Shown here: one piece after another, positions 1 to 5,463 of the stretch
How the letters are laid out: each line of letters opens with the position of its first letter
Position numbering within the stretch: the first letter of the stretch is position 1
Program-made: the position numbers and the translations under genes
DNA from: an uncultured Bacilli bacterium
Lineage (GTDB): Bacteria > Bacillota_I > Bacilli_A > RF39 > UBA660
Length of the DNA stretch: 5,542 nucleotides
Direction: 5' to 3'
Assembly (NCBI GenBank): GCA_951800155.1
Contig: CATOJL010000093.1
Coordinates: forward strand, 1-5,542
Notes under the pieces: generated by a model
Seen by the model: the letters and a program-made list of their open reading frames with translations, nothing else
Databases searched by the model: none
What the model was told of the DNA's origin: nothing

Positions 1-200
1 TTTAGGACCTTTCTATTGTTAAATGCATCATTATCTACAATTGCAATCGAGAAGACATCCAATTTCTCGCTATTTTCAATGTTAGAAAACGCTAGATAAA
101 AGAAGGTTCCTAATAAAATAGGAAAAGCAAATGTCCAAAAGAGAAGCATCCTATTTTTACAAAGAGTTTTAAGGGAATAGATAAAATTATGTATAAACAT
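1..200 (-). CDS. ABC-2 type transporter permease, N-terminal part (runs off the left edge)
   Basis: The first 66 codons of an integral membrane subunit are visible, starting at the ATG at 200. Residues 1-18 form a short basic cytoplasmic segment with several Lys and Arg. Residues 19-38 are a strongly hydrophobic membrane helix (MLLFWTFAFPILLGTFFYLA lies within it). A segment reading VFSIAIVDND follows, which is the usual start of the extracytoplasmic domain of ABC-2 / YhgE-like permeases. The ATG overlaps the stop of the upstream ATPase as TAATG, and an AAGGAG lies 11 nt upstream, so translation is probably coupled. Such permeases pair with a DrrA/CcmA-type ATPase to export drugs, lipids or peptides; the substrate cannot be told. 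The rest of the gene lies outside the window. The family call rests on the N-terminus plus context. Confidence 0.75.
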   Translation of the reverse strand, partial: MFIHNFIYSLKTLCKNRMLLFWTFAFPILLGTFFYLAFSNIENSEKLDVFSIAIVDNDAFNNRKVL

Positions 201-1138
201 TAATCTCTAAGCTCCTTACCAGTCAATTCTAAGAAAACATCATTTAAGGTAGGCCTTTCAGAAAATATTGTATTATATTCCACTTTCTTTTCTTTAAAAT
301 AGTTCATTAAATCGGTTAAATTATTCTTTCCCTTTTTATAAGTAACCACTAAAACTGCATTTTCGTAAGCTACTGATTTTACTTGCTCAAACTTTTGAAT
401 ATCTGCAATTATACTTTTCTTTAATCCAATTACTTCTACACTTATTTTTTCTTCGATGCTCGATAGAGATTTTAATTCGTCGACTGTTCCACTTGCTATA
501 ATTTTCCCCTTATCTAAAATAATGATACGATCACACAGTATTTCCACCTCTTCCATATAATGCGTTGTATAAATAATAGTAGCCCCTTTTTCACGTAATG
601 TTTTAATTCCATCCAATATATTATTTCGACTTTGTGGATCAACGGCTACTGTTGGTTCATCAAAGAAAATAAGTTTTGGCTTATGACTAATTCCGCAAGC
701 TATATTTAATCTTCTAAGAAGTCCCCCTGATAATTGTTTTGGATAATATTTTTTAAATTCTTCTAAACCTACTAATCGGATTGCATCCTCTACATACTCT
801 TCTCTTTTTCTTTTATCTTTCATGTAAAGCCCGCAAAAGTAGCGAATGTTATCAATAACTGTAAGTTCATCAAAAACAGCTACTTCTTGAAAGACAACGC
901 CTATGTCTTTTTTTATATCATAGGCATTGGGTTTCATTTCTTTATTAAAAATAGTAATATTTCCCTCATCAAAGGAAAGGAGAGAGAGGATACAATTGAT
1001 CGTTGTTGATTTTCCACTTCCATTTGGTCCAAGCAATCCTAAAATTTCTCCTTCCAAAACGGTAAACGATACATGATCCACTGCCTTTTTTGTTTTATAT
1101 TTTTTTGTAAGATTTTTAACTTCTATCATTTTTTGCAT
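200..1138 (-). CDS. ABC transporter ATP-binding protein (DrrA/CcmA-type exporter ATPase)
   Basis: This is a cytoplasmic ATPase of 312 residues, expected to power the permease encoded next. Counting from the ATG at 1138, it has Walker A GPNGSGKS (residues 37-44), a Q-loop Gln (84), signature LSGGL (136-140), Walker B LIFFDEP (156-162), a D-loop Asp (167) and a switch His (193). The C-terminal region ends in PTLNDVFLELTG, typical of DrrA-like exporter ATPases. I chose the ATG at 1138 because AAGGAG (1147-1152) sits 8 nt upstream. The in-frame ATG at 1159 lies inside the upstream map gene and has no such site. The gene begins 14 nt after the map stop and its stop overlaps the permease ATG, so the three form one operon. 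The signature ends in Leu rather than the more usual Gln or Met, and the D-loop region reads TVAVDP where TVGVDP or TAGLDP is common; neither should inactivate it. The substrate is unknown. Confidence 0.93.
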   Translation of the reverse strand: MQKMIEVKNLTKKYKTKKAVDHVSFTVLEGEILGLLGPNGSGKSTTINCILSLLSFDEGNITIFNKEMKPNAYDIKKDIGVVFQEVAVFDELTVIDNIRYFCGLYMKDKRKREEYVEDAIRLVGLEEFKKYYPKQLSGGLLRRLNIACGISHKPKLIFFDEPTVAVDPQSRNNILDGIKTLREKGATIIYTTHYMEEVEILCDRIIILDKGKIIASGTVDELKSLSSIEEKISVEVIGLKKSIIADIQKFEQVKSVAYENAVLVVTYKKGKNNLTDLMNYFKEKKVEYNTIFSERPTLNDVFLELTGKELRD

Positions 1139-1152
1139 GACTATATCTCCTT

Positions 1153-1920
1153 TTAACATTCCTCTTCTTCATCTAATCTTGGTGTTAAAATAGTATAGCC
1201 ATCTTTCGTAATTAAAACGGTATGTTCATAGTGAGCAGATGGCTTCCCATCGTTTGTTTTCACTGACCAGTTATCATCTAAAACATGAATCGCACTCGTT
1301 CCCAGATTTAGCATAGGTTCTACACAAATCACCATTCCTTCTTTTAATCTTGGCCCTGTTCCTCTTATACCATAGTTTGCTACTTCAGGATCTTCATGCA
1401 TTTCCCTTCCAATTCCATGCCCACATAATTCTTCTACAATCCCTAAATGATACTTTTTCGCATAAGATTCTATAGCCGCCGAAATATCCCCTACATGAGC
1501 TCCCGGTTTAATCATCTTAATTCCTTCATATAATGCCTTCTCTGTATGTTCCATCAAATATTTTTTTTCATCACTAATCTTTCCAACTGCATAGGTCCAT
1601 GCAGCATCACCTTGATACCCCTTATACCCTATCACCATATCAATAGTAATAATATCTCCTTCTTTTAACTTATCATCGGAAGGTATTCCATGCACAACTG
1701 TATCGTTTACACTGGTACATAAGGAAGTAGGAAATCCTTCATATCCTTTGCAAGTTGGAACCCCTCCAAGACTATAAATATATTGTTCTGCCAACTGGTC
1801 TAACTCTTTTGTTGTAATACCAGGTTTAATATATTTCTTTAAGTATTGATGCGTCATAGAAACCATTTTTCCTGCCTCTTTCATCAATTCTATTTCTCTA
1901 TCACTTTTTATCGTAATCAT
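1153..1920 (-). CDS. map: Type I methionine aminopeptidase
   Basis: This cytoplasmic metalloprotease removes the initiator methionine from nascent proteins. It has 255 residues, the usual length for type I enzymes without an N-terminal extension. All five metal ligands of the pita-bread fold are present: Asp94 (ITIDMV), Asp105 (QGDAAW), His168 (CGHGIG), Glu201 (CVEPML) and Glu232 (HYEHTV). The substrate-binding histidines His77 (VVHGIP) and His175 (REMHEDP) are also there, so it should be active. The C-terminus is a short acidic tail of five Asp/Glu ending in Cys. The ATG at 1920 has AGGAG 7 nt upstream, doubled as AGGAGAGGAG. In many Bacillota the principal map lies in the ribosomal-protein operon beside adk and infA. 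Here it heads an ABC-exporter operon, so it may be a second copy, which the window cannot show. Confidence 0.97.
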   Translation of the reverse strand: MITIKSDREIELMKEAGKMVSMTHQYLKKYIKPGITTKELDQLAEQYIYSLGGVPTCKGYEGFPTSLCTSVNDTVVHGIPSDDKLKEGDIITIDMVIGYKGYQGDAAWTYAVGKISDEKKYLMEHTEKALYEGIKMIKPGAHVGDISAAIESYAKKYHLGIVEELCGHGIGREMHEDPEVANYGIRGTGPRLKEGMVICVEPMLNLGTSAIHVLDDNWSVKTNDGKPSAHYEHTVLITKDGYTILTPRLDEEEEC

Positions 1921-1979
1921 ATAAAATCTCCTCTCCTAATACATGCTATAAATCCTTCATTTCTCTTTAAACCACTCTT

Positions 1980-2008
1980 ATTATACAATAAGAAAACCTT
2001 TTTATGCT
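1980..2008 (-). promoter_or_regulatory. Probable promoter of the map-ABC operon
   Basis: On the minus strand a perfect TATAAT -10 (1980-1985) sits 60 nt upstream of the map ATG. The hexamer 17 nt further upstream (2003-2008, AGCATA) is a poor -35. The predicted start of transcription near 1973 gives a leader of about 50 nt. I see no obvious operator or riboswitch in it. The -10 is convincing; the -35 is weak. Confidence 0.45.
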
Positions 2009-2048
2009 ACTTTTTTAGATTCCTCTTTACTCACTTTTTTTTAAATAA

Positions 2049-2078
2049 GAAAAAAGGAGTTCTATCTTCCCCTTTTTC
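2049..2078. terminator. Weak A/T-rich hairpin, possible bidirectional terminator
   Basis: A run of A followed by GGA pairs with TCC and a run of T across a 9-nt loop. On the minus strand this gives about 9 base pairs, two of them G-U, and the T run forms part of the stem. It lies between the end of the DUF3781 gene and the map promoter, where a terminator is expected. The stem is poor in G+C, so confidence is low. Confidence 0.25.
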
Positions 2079-2133
2079 ATTACACTTTGTCTATATATTC
2101 TTATTTATCTTAACAGGACTAACAAGAAAAGCA

Positions 2134-2153
2134 AGAATAGAGTTTTCTATTCT
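2134..2153 (-). terminator. Possible terminator after the MATE-DUF3781 unit
   Basis: A perfect 8-bp inverted repeat, AGAATAGA / TCTATTCT with a 4-nt loop, lies 42 nt past the DUF3781 stop. On the minus strand it is followed by a T-rich but interrupted tail (TGCTTTTCTTG). Position and orientation fit a transcription stop; the low G+C of the stem and the broken T run keep this tentative. Confidence 0.4.
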
Positions 2154-2194
2154 CTTCCATTTCAATGATTACCCCATTTTTATTAGTTCTATCC

Positions 2195-2440
2195 TTATAA
2201 AATATGAGCTGTAATAATCGTATAACTACGAGAATGAATTGTGATCCGCATATTGTCTATTTCACAATACCAATTCTTGCCTTGCTTATAAATGTTACAA
2301 TTTTTATCCAATACCTTTTCTTTACAATAAGTAACTACATCATTGGTATTCAAATGAAGATTTCTTCTAATTCTATCCACACCCATTTTTGTAGTATGGA
2401 CTTTGTCTATGTTTATGAATAAATCTTGCTTCACATGCAA
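2195..2440 (-). CDS. DUF3781 family small protein
   Basis: This is a small soluble protein of 79-81 residues and unknown function. I recognise the DUF3781 pattern: KVHTTKMGVDRIRRNL near the N-terminus, then NDVVTYCKEK, GKNWYCEID in the middle, and the closing SYTIITAH. It has no signal peptide or membrane segment. No ATG is available in frame. The start is either the TTG at 2440 (AAAGGG only 4 nt upstream) or the GTG at 2434 (10 nt spacing). The GTG gives MKQDLF..., which better resembles family N-termini as I recall them, and it overlaps the stop of a 29-codon reading frame as GTGA. The gene lies 106 nt downstream of the MATE fusion gene on the same strand with no clear terminator between, so co-transcription is likely. 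It is full length for the family; what it does for the transporter, if anything, is not known. Confidence 0.8.
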   Translation of the reverse strand: MHVKQDLFINIDKVHTTKMGVDRIRRNLHLNTNDVVTYCKEKVLDKNCNIYKQGKNWYCEIDNMRITIHSRSYTIITAHIL

Positions 2441-2546
2441 ACATCCCTTTCACTTACCTTGCTTTTATCTTTTTCTTTGCTAAAAAATAGTGCAAGAATA
2501 CTCTTTTTCCTATTTGACATCGCTTTTTTAATTTGAATCGCATTAT

Positions 2547-4508
2547 TTAAAGTGTTTCAAGAAATTTTATTAAATAGTCCACGGTCTTGTCTACACCCAG
2601 TTTATCTACATGAAGCATCAAATCATAGTTATTTAAGTCATACCAACTACGATTGGTATAAAATTGATAATGTTTAGCCCTTGATTTATTGATTGTATTT
2701 ATTTTTTCTAGTGCATCTTTTTTGTTTAATCCATAGTATTTTACTGCTCTTTTTACTTTTGACTCCGCATCTGTATATAAGAATAATTTCACTGTATTTT
2801 CATTATCCTTTAAAATATAATCAGCGCATCTTCCTACTATCACGCAAGATTCTTTTCGAGCCAATTCTTTTATCACTTTGGATTCCGCTATAAACAACCG
2901 ATCATCATTTTCACTTTTCCTTGCTTTCTCCTCTGCTTCATGAATATATTTTTCTGATAATCCTGATTTTTTTGCAGTAAGAGAAATAAGCTCCTTATCA
3001 TAAAATGAAATGCCTAATTTATCTGCTAAAAGTTTACCAACATAACGTCCTCCAGAAGCATATTCTCTTGCAATCGTTATCACAATAGGCTTTCCTGTAT
3101 AGGTGCTTTTCTTCTGTTCTTGCTCTTGGATAAAACTATCTTTATTTTTTCCAAATTTTTTATATTCAGAACCTATGACAAATATAGCAATAATAAAGCA
3201 CAAAACATCGGATATACAACCAGCATACAATACTCCATACACACCCTTATCTAATACAATACATAAGAATAATGAAATAGGAATAAACAAAATAATTTGT
3301 CTAATAAACGATAAGGCTGTTGCTTTTTTTACCTTCCCAAGTGACTGAATTAAAATACTTCCTGTTATTTCTAAAGCATTTAAGAAAATAACTAAAAAGA
3401 AGGAATGACACATCATTTGGGCAAATTCCATAAATAAAGAATAGCTTGGATCCGTTTTGACAATAAATATTCCTGCAATCTGTTTTGGAAAGCATATGAA
3501 TACTAGGTTAAAGAAGAATCCCATAATAAAATTGATAAGTAAAACTTTCTTAAATGTTTCTTTCACTCTTTCTTCATTTCCCGCACCATAATTAAATCCA
3601 ACAATTGGTTGTGCCCCTATCGAAATTCCTAAAACAGTAGATATGAATAAACTATTTACCTTCGACATAACGCCATAAACAGATAATGGTATATCACTAC
3701 CATATTTTGATAAAGCGCCATATTTTGTCATCACATTATTCATGAAAACAAACAATACCAAGACGGTGCTTTGTGTAATAAAAGATGATAAACCTAAAGA
3801 TAATGTAACAAAAACGTTTTTATTTAACCTTAAAGATTCTCTATTTATTTTGATTGTTTTAAATTTTCTTAAATAAAGAAGCGTAATCATAAATGATACA
3901 ACTTGCCCTATAACAGTAGCTAACGCACCACCTTTTACGCCTAAATCAAAGGTGAATATAAATAAGGGGTCAAGAATCATATTAATAACTGCACCAATAA
4001 TTAACATTCCCATTGCATATTTAGGGGAACCATCTGCTCTTATTATATTAGAAAGTGCTGTATAAATAATCATAAATGGAGATCCTAATATAATAATCCT
4101 TCCATAATCAAGAGCATATTCATATACCGTATCAGTACATCCAAATAAATAAACTAATTTGGGCAAAAAAAGATAAGAAACAATGCCAAGACAAATAGAG
4201 AGAATAAAAGTAACTACAATGGCTTGTCCAACAACTTTACTCGCTTCTTTCTTTTTTCCTTCCCCTAATTTTAGTGACATATGAGCAGAAGCCCCATTTC
4301 CTACTAATCCTGCAAAAGCGTTAAAAATGATGATTAGTGGAAAGATGACATTGGTGGCTCCATTTCCAAGAGTTCCTACTCCTTTTCCTATAAATATTTG
4401 ATCCACAATATTATAAACAGAATTAATTAGCATACTTATAACACAAGGTATAGAAAACGCTAATAAAAGTTTGTTTATTTTTTCTTTTCCTAAATCGAAC
4501 TGTTTCAT
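2547..4508 (-). CDS. MATE-family transporter fused to a C-terminal cytidylate-kinase-like domain
   Basis: This is one uninterrupted reading frame of 653 residues, about 200 longer than an ordinary MATE transporter. Residues 1-450 are the MATE part, a predicted 12-helix cation-coupled exporter. Family motifs are SVYNIVDQIFIG (30-41), GASAHMSLKLGEG (72-84), RADGSPKYAMG with NMILDPLFIF (157-185) and GAQPIVGFNYGAGN (298-311). Residues 450-472 are a charged Gln/Lys/Glu linker. Residues 473-650 match the cytidylate-kinase-like family (Pfam Cytidylate_kin2): IAREYASGGRYVGKLL at the P-loop position, FYDKELI, VIVGRCADYIL (556-566), RA..YYGL, then a Ser-Arg-Ala-x-x-Tyr stretch and a closing NYDLML. MATE C-termini are cytoplasmic, so the kinase-like domain should face the cytosol. 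The P-loop lacks the usual GKS/GKT, as in this family generally, so kinase activity is not assured. The ATG has AGGAG 6 nt upstream. Substrate unknown; a drug or metabolite exporter is inferred. Confidence 0.95.
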   Translation of the reverse strand: MKQFDLGKEKINKLLLAFSIPCVISMLINSVYNIVDQIFIGKGVGTLGNGATNVIFPLIIIFNAFAGLVGNGASAHMSLKLGEGKKKEASKVVGQAIVVTFILSICLGIVSYLFLPKLVYLFGCTDTVYEYALDYGRIIILGSPFMIIYTALSNIIRADGSPKYAMGMLIIGAVINMILDPLFIFTFDLGVKGGALATVIGQVVSFMITLLYLRKFKTIKINRESLRLNKNVFVTLSLGLSSFITQSTVLVLFVFMNNVMTKYGALSKYGSDIPLSVYGVMSKVNSLFISTVLGISIGAQPIVGFNYGAGNEERVKETFKKVLLINFIMGFFFNLVFICFPKQIAGIFIVKTDPSYSLFMEFAQMMCHSFFLVIFLNALEITGSILIQSLGKVKKATALSFIRQIILFIPISLFLCIVLDKGVYGVLYAGCISDVLCFIIAIFVIGSEYKKFGKNKDSFIQEQEQKKSTYTGKPIVITIAREYASGGRYVGKLLADKLGISFYDKELISLTAKKSGLSEKYIHEAEEKARKSENDDRLFIAESKVIKELARKESCVIVGRCADYILKDNENTVKLFLYTDAESKVKRAVKYYGLNKKDALEKINTINKSRAKHYQFYTNRSWYDLNNYDLMLHVDKLGVDKTVDYLIKFLETL

Positions 4509-4531
4509 ACTCTTCTCCTTTTCCGCAACTC

Positions 4532-4560
4532 ATTGTAACACAAAAAAATTTTTTTCGTAA
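4532..4560 (-). promoter_or_regulatory. Probable proximal promoter of the MATE fusion gene
   Basis: On the minus strand an extended -10, TGTTACAAT (TACAAT at 4532-4537), lies 17 nt from a weak -35, TTACGA (4555-4560). The spacer is almost entirely an A7T7 tract (4542-4555), which should be intrinsically bent. Transcription would start near 4525, giving a very short leader of about 17 nt that still includes the AGGAG site. The -35 matches consensus at only three positions. Confidence 0.5.
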
Positions 4561-4857
4561 GAGAAAAATTCAATTTTCAAGAAAAAATGAATGCTATGTT
4601 TGTAAGATAAAAGAGAAAGTAGGTTTTAATTATAAATTGAAAAAAGCAAAATTGAATCCATTTATCAATAAAGATAAAAAACTGAATCAATTGTTTTTAA
4701 TTTTAGAAGAAAAATTTGTTTATTGTTCTTATCATTTGTTCCTAGCAATGAATTGCTTTTTTACAACCTTCAAAATTTATTTTTTCTTTTAATATCCTTA
4801 GATCTATTTCGAGAGTTTCGAAAAAGTTGTGTAAATGAGAAATGTATACCTTCCGTT
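4561..4857. other. Very A/T-rich stretch without a recognisable gene
   Basis: About 300 nt lie between the MATE promoter and the hairpin at 4858. The longest plus-strand frames are low-complexity (Lys, Asn, Phe, Ile) and have no ATG with a ribosome binding site; I do not consider them genes. Small inverted repeats are visible: TTTCGA/TCGAAA at 4807-4823, AGCAA/TTGCT at 4744-4757 followed by T6 on the plus strand, and TTTATC/GATAAA at 4661-4678. If the promoter at 4889-4916 is used, this stretch is the leader of the MATE transcript or an untranslated RNA. I see no match to a known riboswitch. Confidence 0.4.
4744..4762 (+). terminator. Minimal hairpin with T run, plus strand
   Basis: AGCAA-TGAA-TTGCT is followed directly by five more T on the plus strand. 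The form fits an intrinsic terminator, but the stem is only 5 bp and no plus-strand gene precedes it. It may be chance in A/T-rich DNA. Confidence 0.2.
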
Positions 4858-4884
4858 GGAGCCATCAAAATGATGGTTCTTTTT
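4858..4884 (+). terminator. Intrinsic terminator-like hairpin, plus strand
   Basis: On the plus strand GGAGCCATCA and TGATGGTTCT pair over 10 bp (three G-U) around a 3-nt AAA loop and run into TTTT. Two of the outer pairs are G-U on the plus strand but would be A-C mismatches on the minus strand, which suggests the structure belongs to a plus-strand RNA. No plus-strand gene is present upstream in the window, so it is an orphan terminator or a remnant of a lost gene. Alternatively it is a hairpin near the 5' end of a minus-strand transcript, because the minus-strand promoter at 4889-4916 fires straight into it. Confidence 0.5.
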
Positions 4885-4888
4885 CATC

Positions 4889-4916
4889 ATTATAACATCC
4901 TGAAAAACTATGTCAA
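4889..4916 (-). promoter_or_regulatory. Consensus sigma-A promoter in the gene-free stretch
   Basis: On the minus strand a perfect TTGACA (4911-4916) and a perfect TATAAT (4889-4894) are separated by 16 nt. The -10 is extended by TG one base upstream (4896-4897). This is the best promoter in the window. Transcription would start near 4882, inside one arm of the hairpin at 4858-4884, and run toward the MATE fusion gene 375 nt away. No well-formed gene lies immediately downstream: the only frame begins ATGATG inside the -10 and ends after 28 codons. It may drive a long MATE leader or a small RNA, or be a leftover of the mobile element at the right. Confidence 0.7.
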
Positions 4917-5012
4917 TAAAATTTTCATTTGTTGTGTATTCCATTTTCAAAGAGCATAATATGGTTAAATTCTACCTTTGTAAATAATAGGTAATTGATT
5001 GTATATCATATC

Positions 5013-5427
5013 TCATCCTCGTATCCTTCCTATCCATTTTTTGACTACATTTATAGTGGCTAGATAAAGTGGCTTCAACAACGCTTGATTAAGAATATAT
5101 GACATTAAACTCGGCAACTTATAATTACCTAGTTCCTTTTTTATATTACCAAAAGATTCTTTATATCTTTTTGCTGTGGAATACTTATAATTAATTTCAA
5201 AATACTCCCTCATCCAATAATCTAAATAATCTCCATAAGACATAAATGCCTCTATCTTGCATCCAACATTTTGGTATTCTTCATAGGCCTTTTGCCCTGC
5301 AATGAATGCCTCATTTTTTGTTTTGAAACCAGAATTTTGAAATATACTTTCTTTTGCCATTTACCCTTGCTATTTCAAATTGATATTGGTAAACCTTTCC
5401 TCTTTTTTGAACATTAACTTTTCCCAT
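5013..5427 (-). pseudogene. Tn916-like tyrosine integrase remnant (frameshifted and truncated)
   Basis: An intact member would be a site-specific recombinase of about 400 residues that integrates and excises a mobile element. The original start is the ATG at 5427 with AGGAGG 7 nt upstream. It reads MGKVNVQKRGKVYQYQFEIA and on to KRKYISK, the basic beta-sheet arm-binding domain. One extra T at 5333-5334 (AAAATTCTGG where AAAATCTGG keeps frame) shifts the frame. In the other frame the protein resumes as SGFKTKNEAFIAGQKAYEEY and continues into the SAM-like core-binding domain (YGDYLDYW, YKYSTAKRYKESFG, LGNYKL, LNQALLK). It ends at 5013 after a tail that no longer looks like an integrase. The catalytic domain with its Arg, His-x-x-Arg and Tyr residues is absent, and I could not find it further downstream in any frame. 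An ATG at 5360 allows a 115-residue product from the second frame, but that is not the native start. Confidence 0.85.
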
Positions 5428-5463
5428 TGTACTTCCTCCTTCTTCTTTCTTGGATGAATGGGT

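Noticed and set aside
1846..2214. 122-codon plus-strand frame over the map start and the spacer
   Set aside because: It begins inside map on the opposite strand, is rich in Phe, Leu and Ser from A/T-rich DNA, shows no family motif and has no ribosome binding site.
2204..2422. 72-codon plus-strand frame
   Set aside because: It is the antisense shadow of the DUF3781 gene, whose minus-strand product carries recognisable family motifs.
3301..3495. 64-codon minus-strand frame inside the MATE gene
   Set aside because: It is an out-of-frame shadow of the MATE coding sequence with no motif of its own.
4638..4692. A/T-only compound inverted repeat (AATTGA/TCAATT around TTTATC/GATAAA) followed by a T-rich tail on the minus strand
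   Set aside because: Nearly all pairs are A-T with large internal loops, expected by chance in DNA of this composition; too unstable to call a terminator.
4840..4858. Possible guanidine-II (mini-ykkC) riboswitch from an ACGG in CCAACGGAAGG ahead of an exporter
   Set aside because: Only one candidate loop with a 2-bp stem is present, whereas the class needs two proper hairpins with ACGR loops.
4800..4894. Minus-strand frame beginning ATGATG (28 codons) with AGGA 7 nt upstream
   Set aside because: Its ATG lies inside the TATAAT -10 box, so the likely transcript would not contain the start. The peptide is short and unrecognisable; the promoter reading is stronger.
4874..4905. GGTTCTTTTTCATCA resembling an ISL3-type terminal repeat
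   Set aside because: No second inverted end, target duplication or transposase fragment was found in the window; the resemblance is from memory and too short to support a call.
4723..4959. 78-codon plus-strand frame starting with TTG
   Set aside because: No ribosome binding site, low-complexity composition, and it reads straight through the terminator-like hairpin and the consensus promoter; no family is recognisable.
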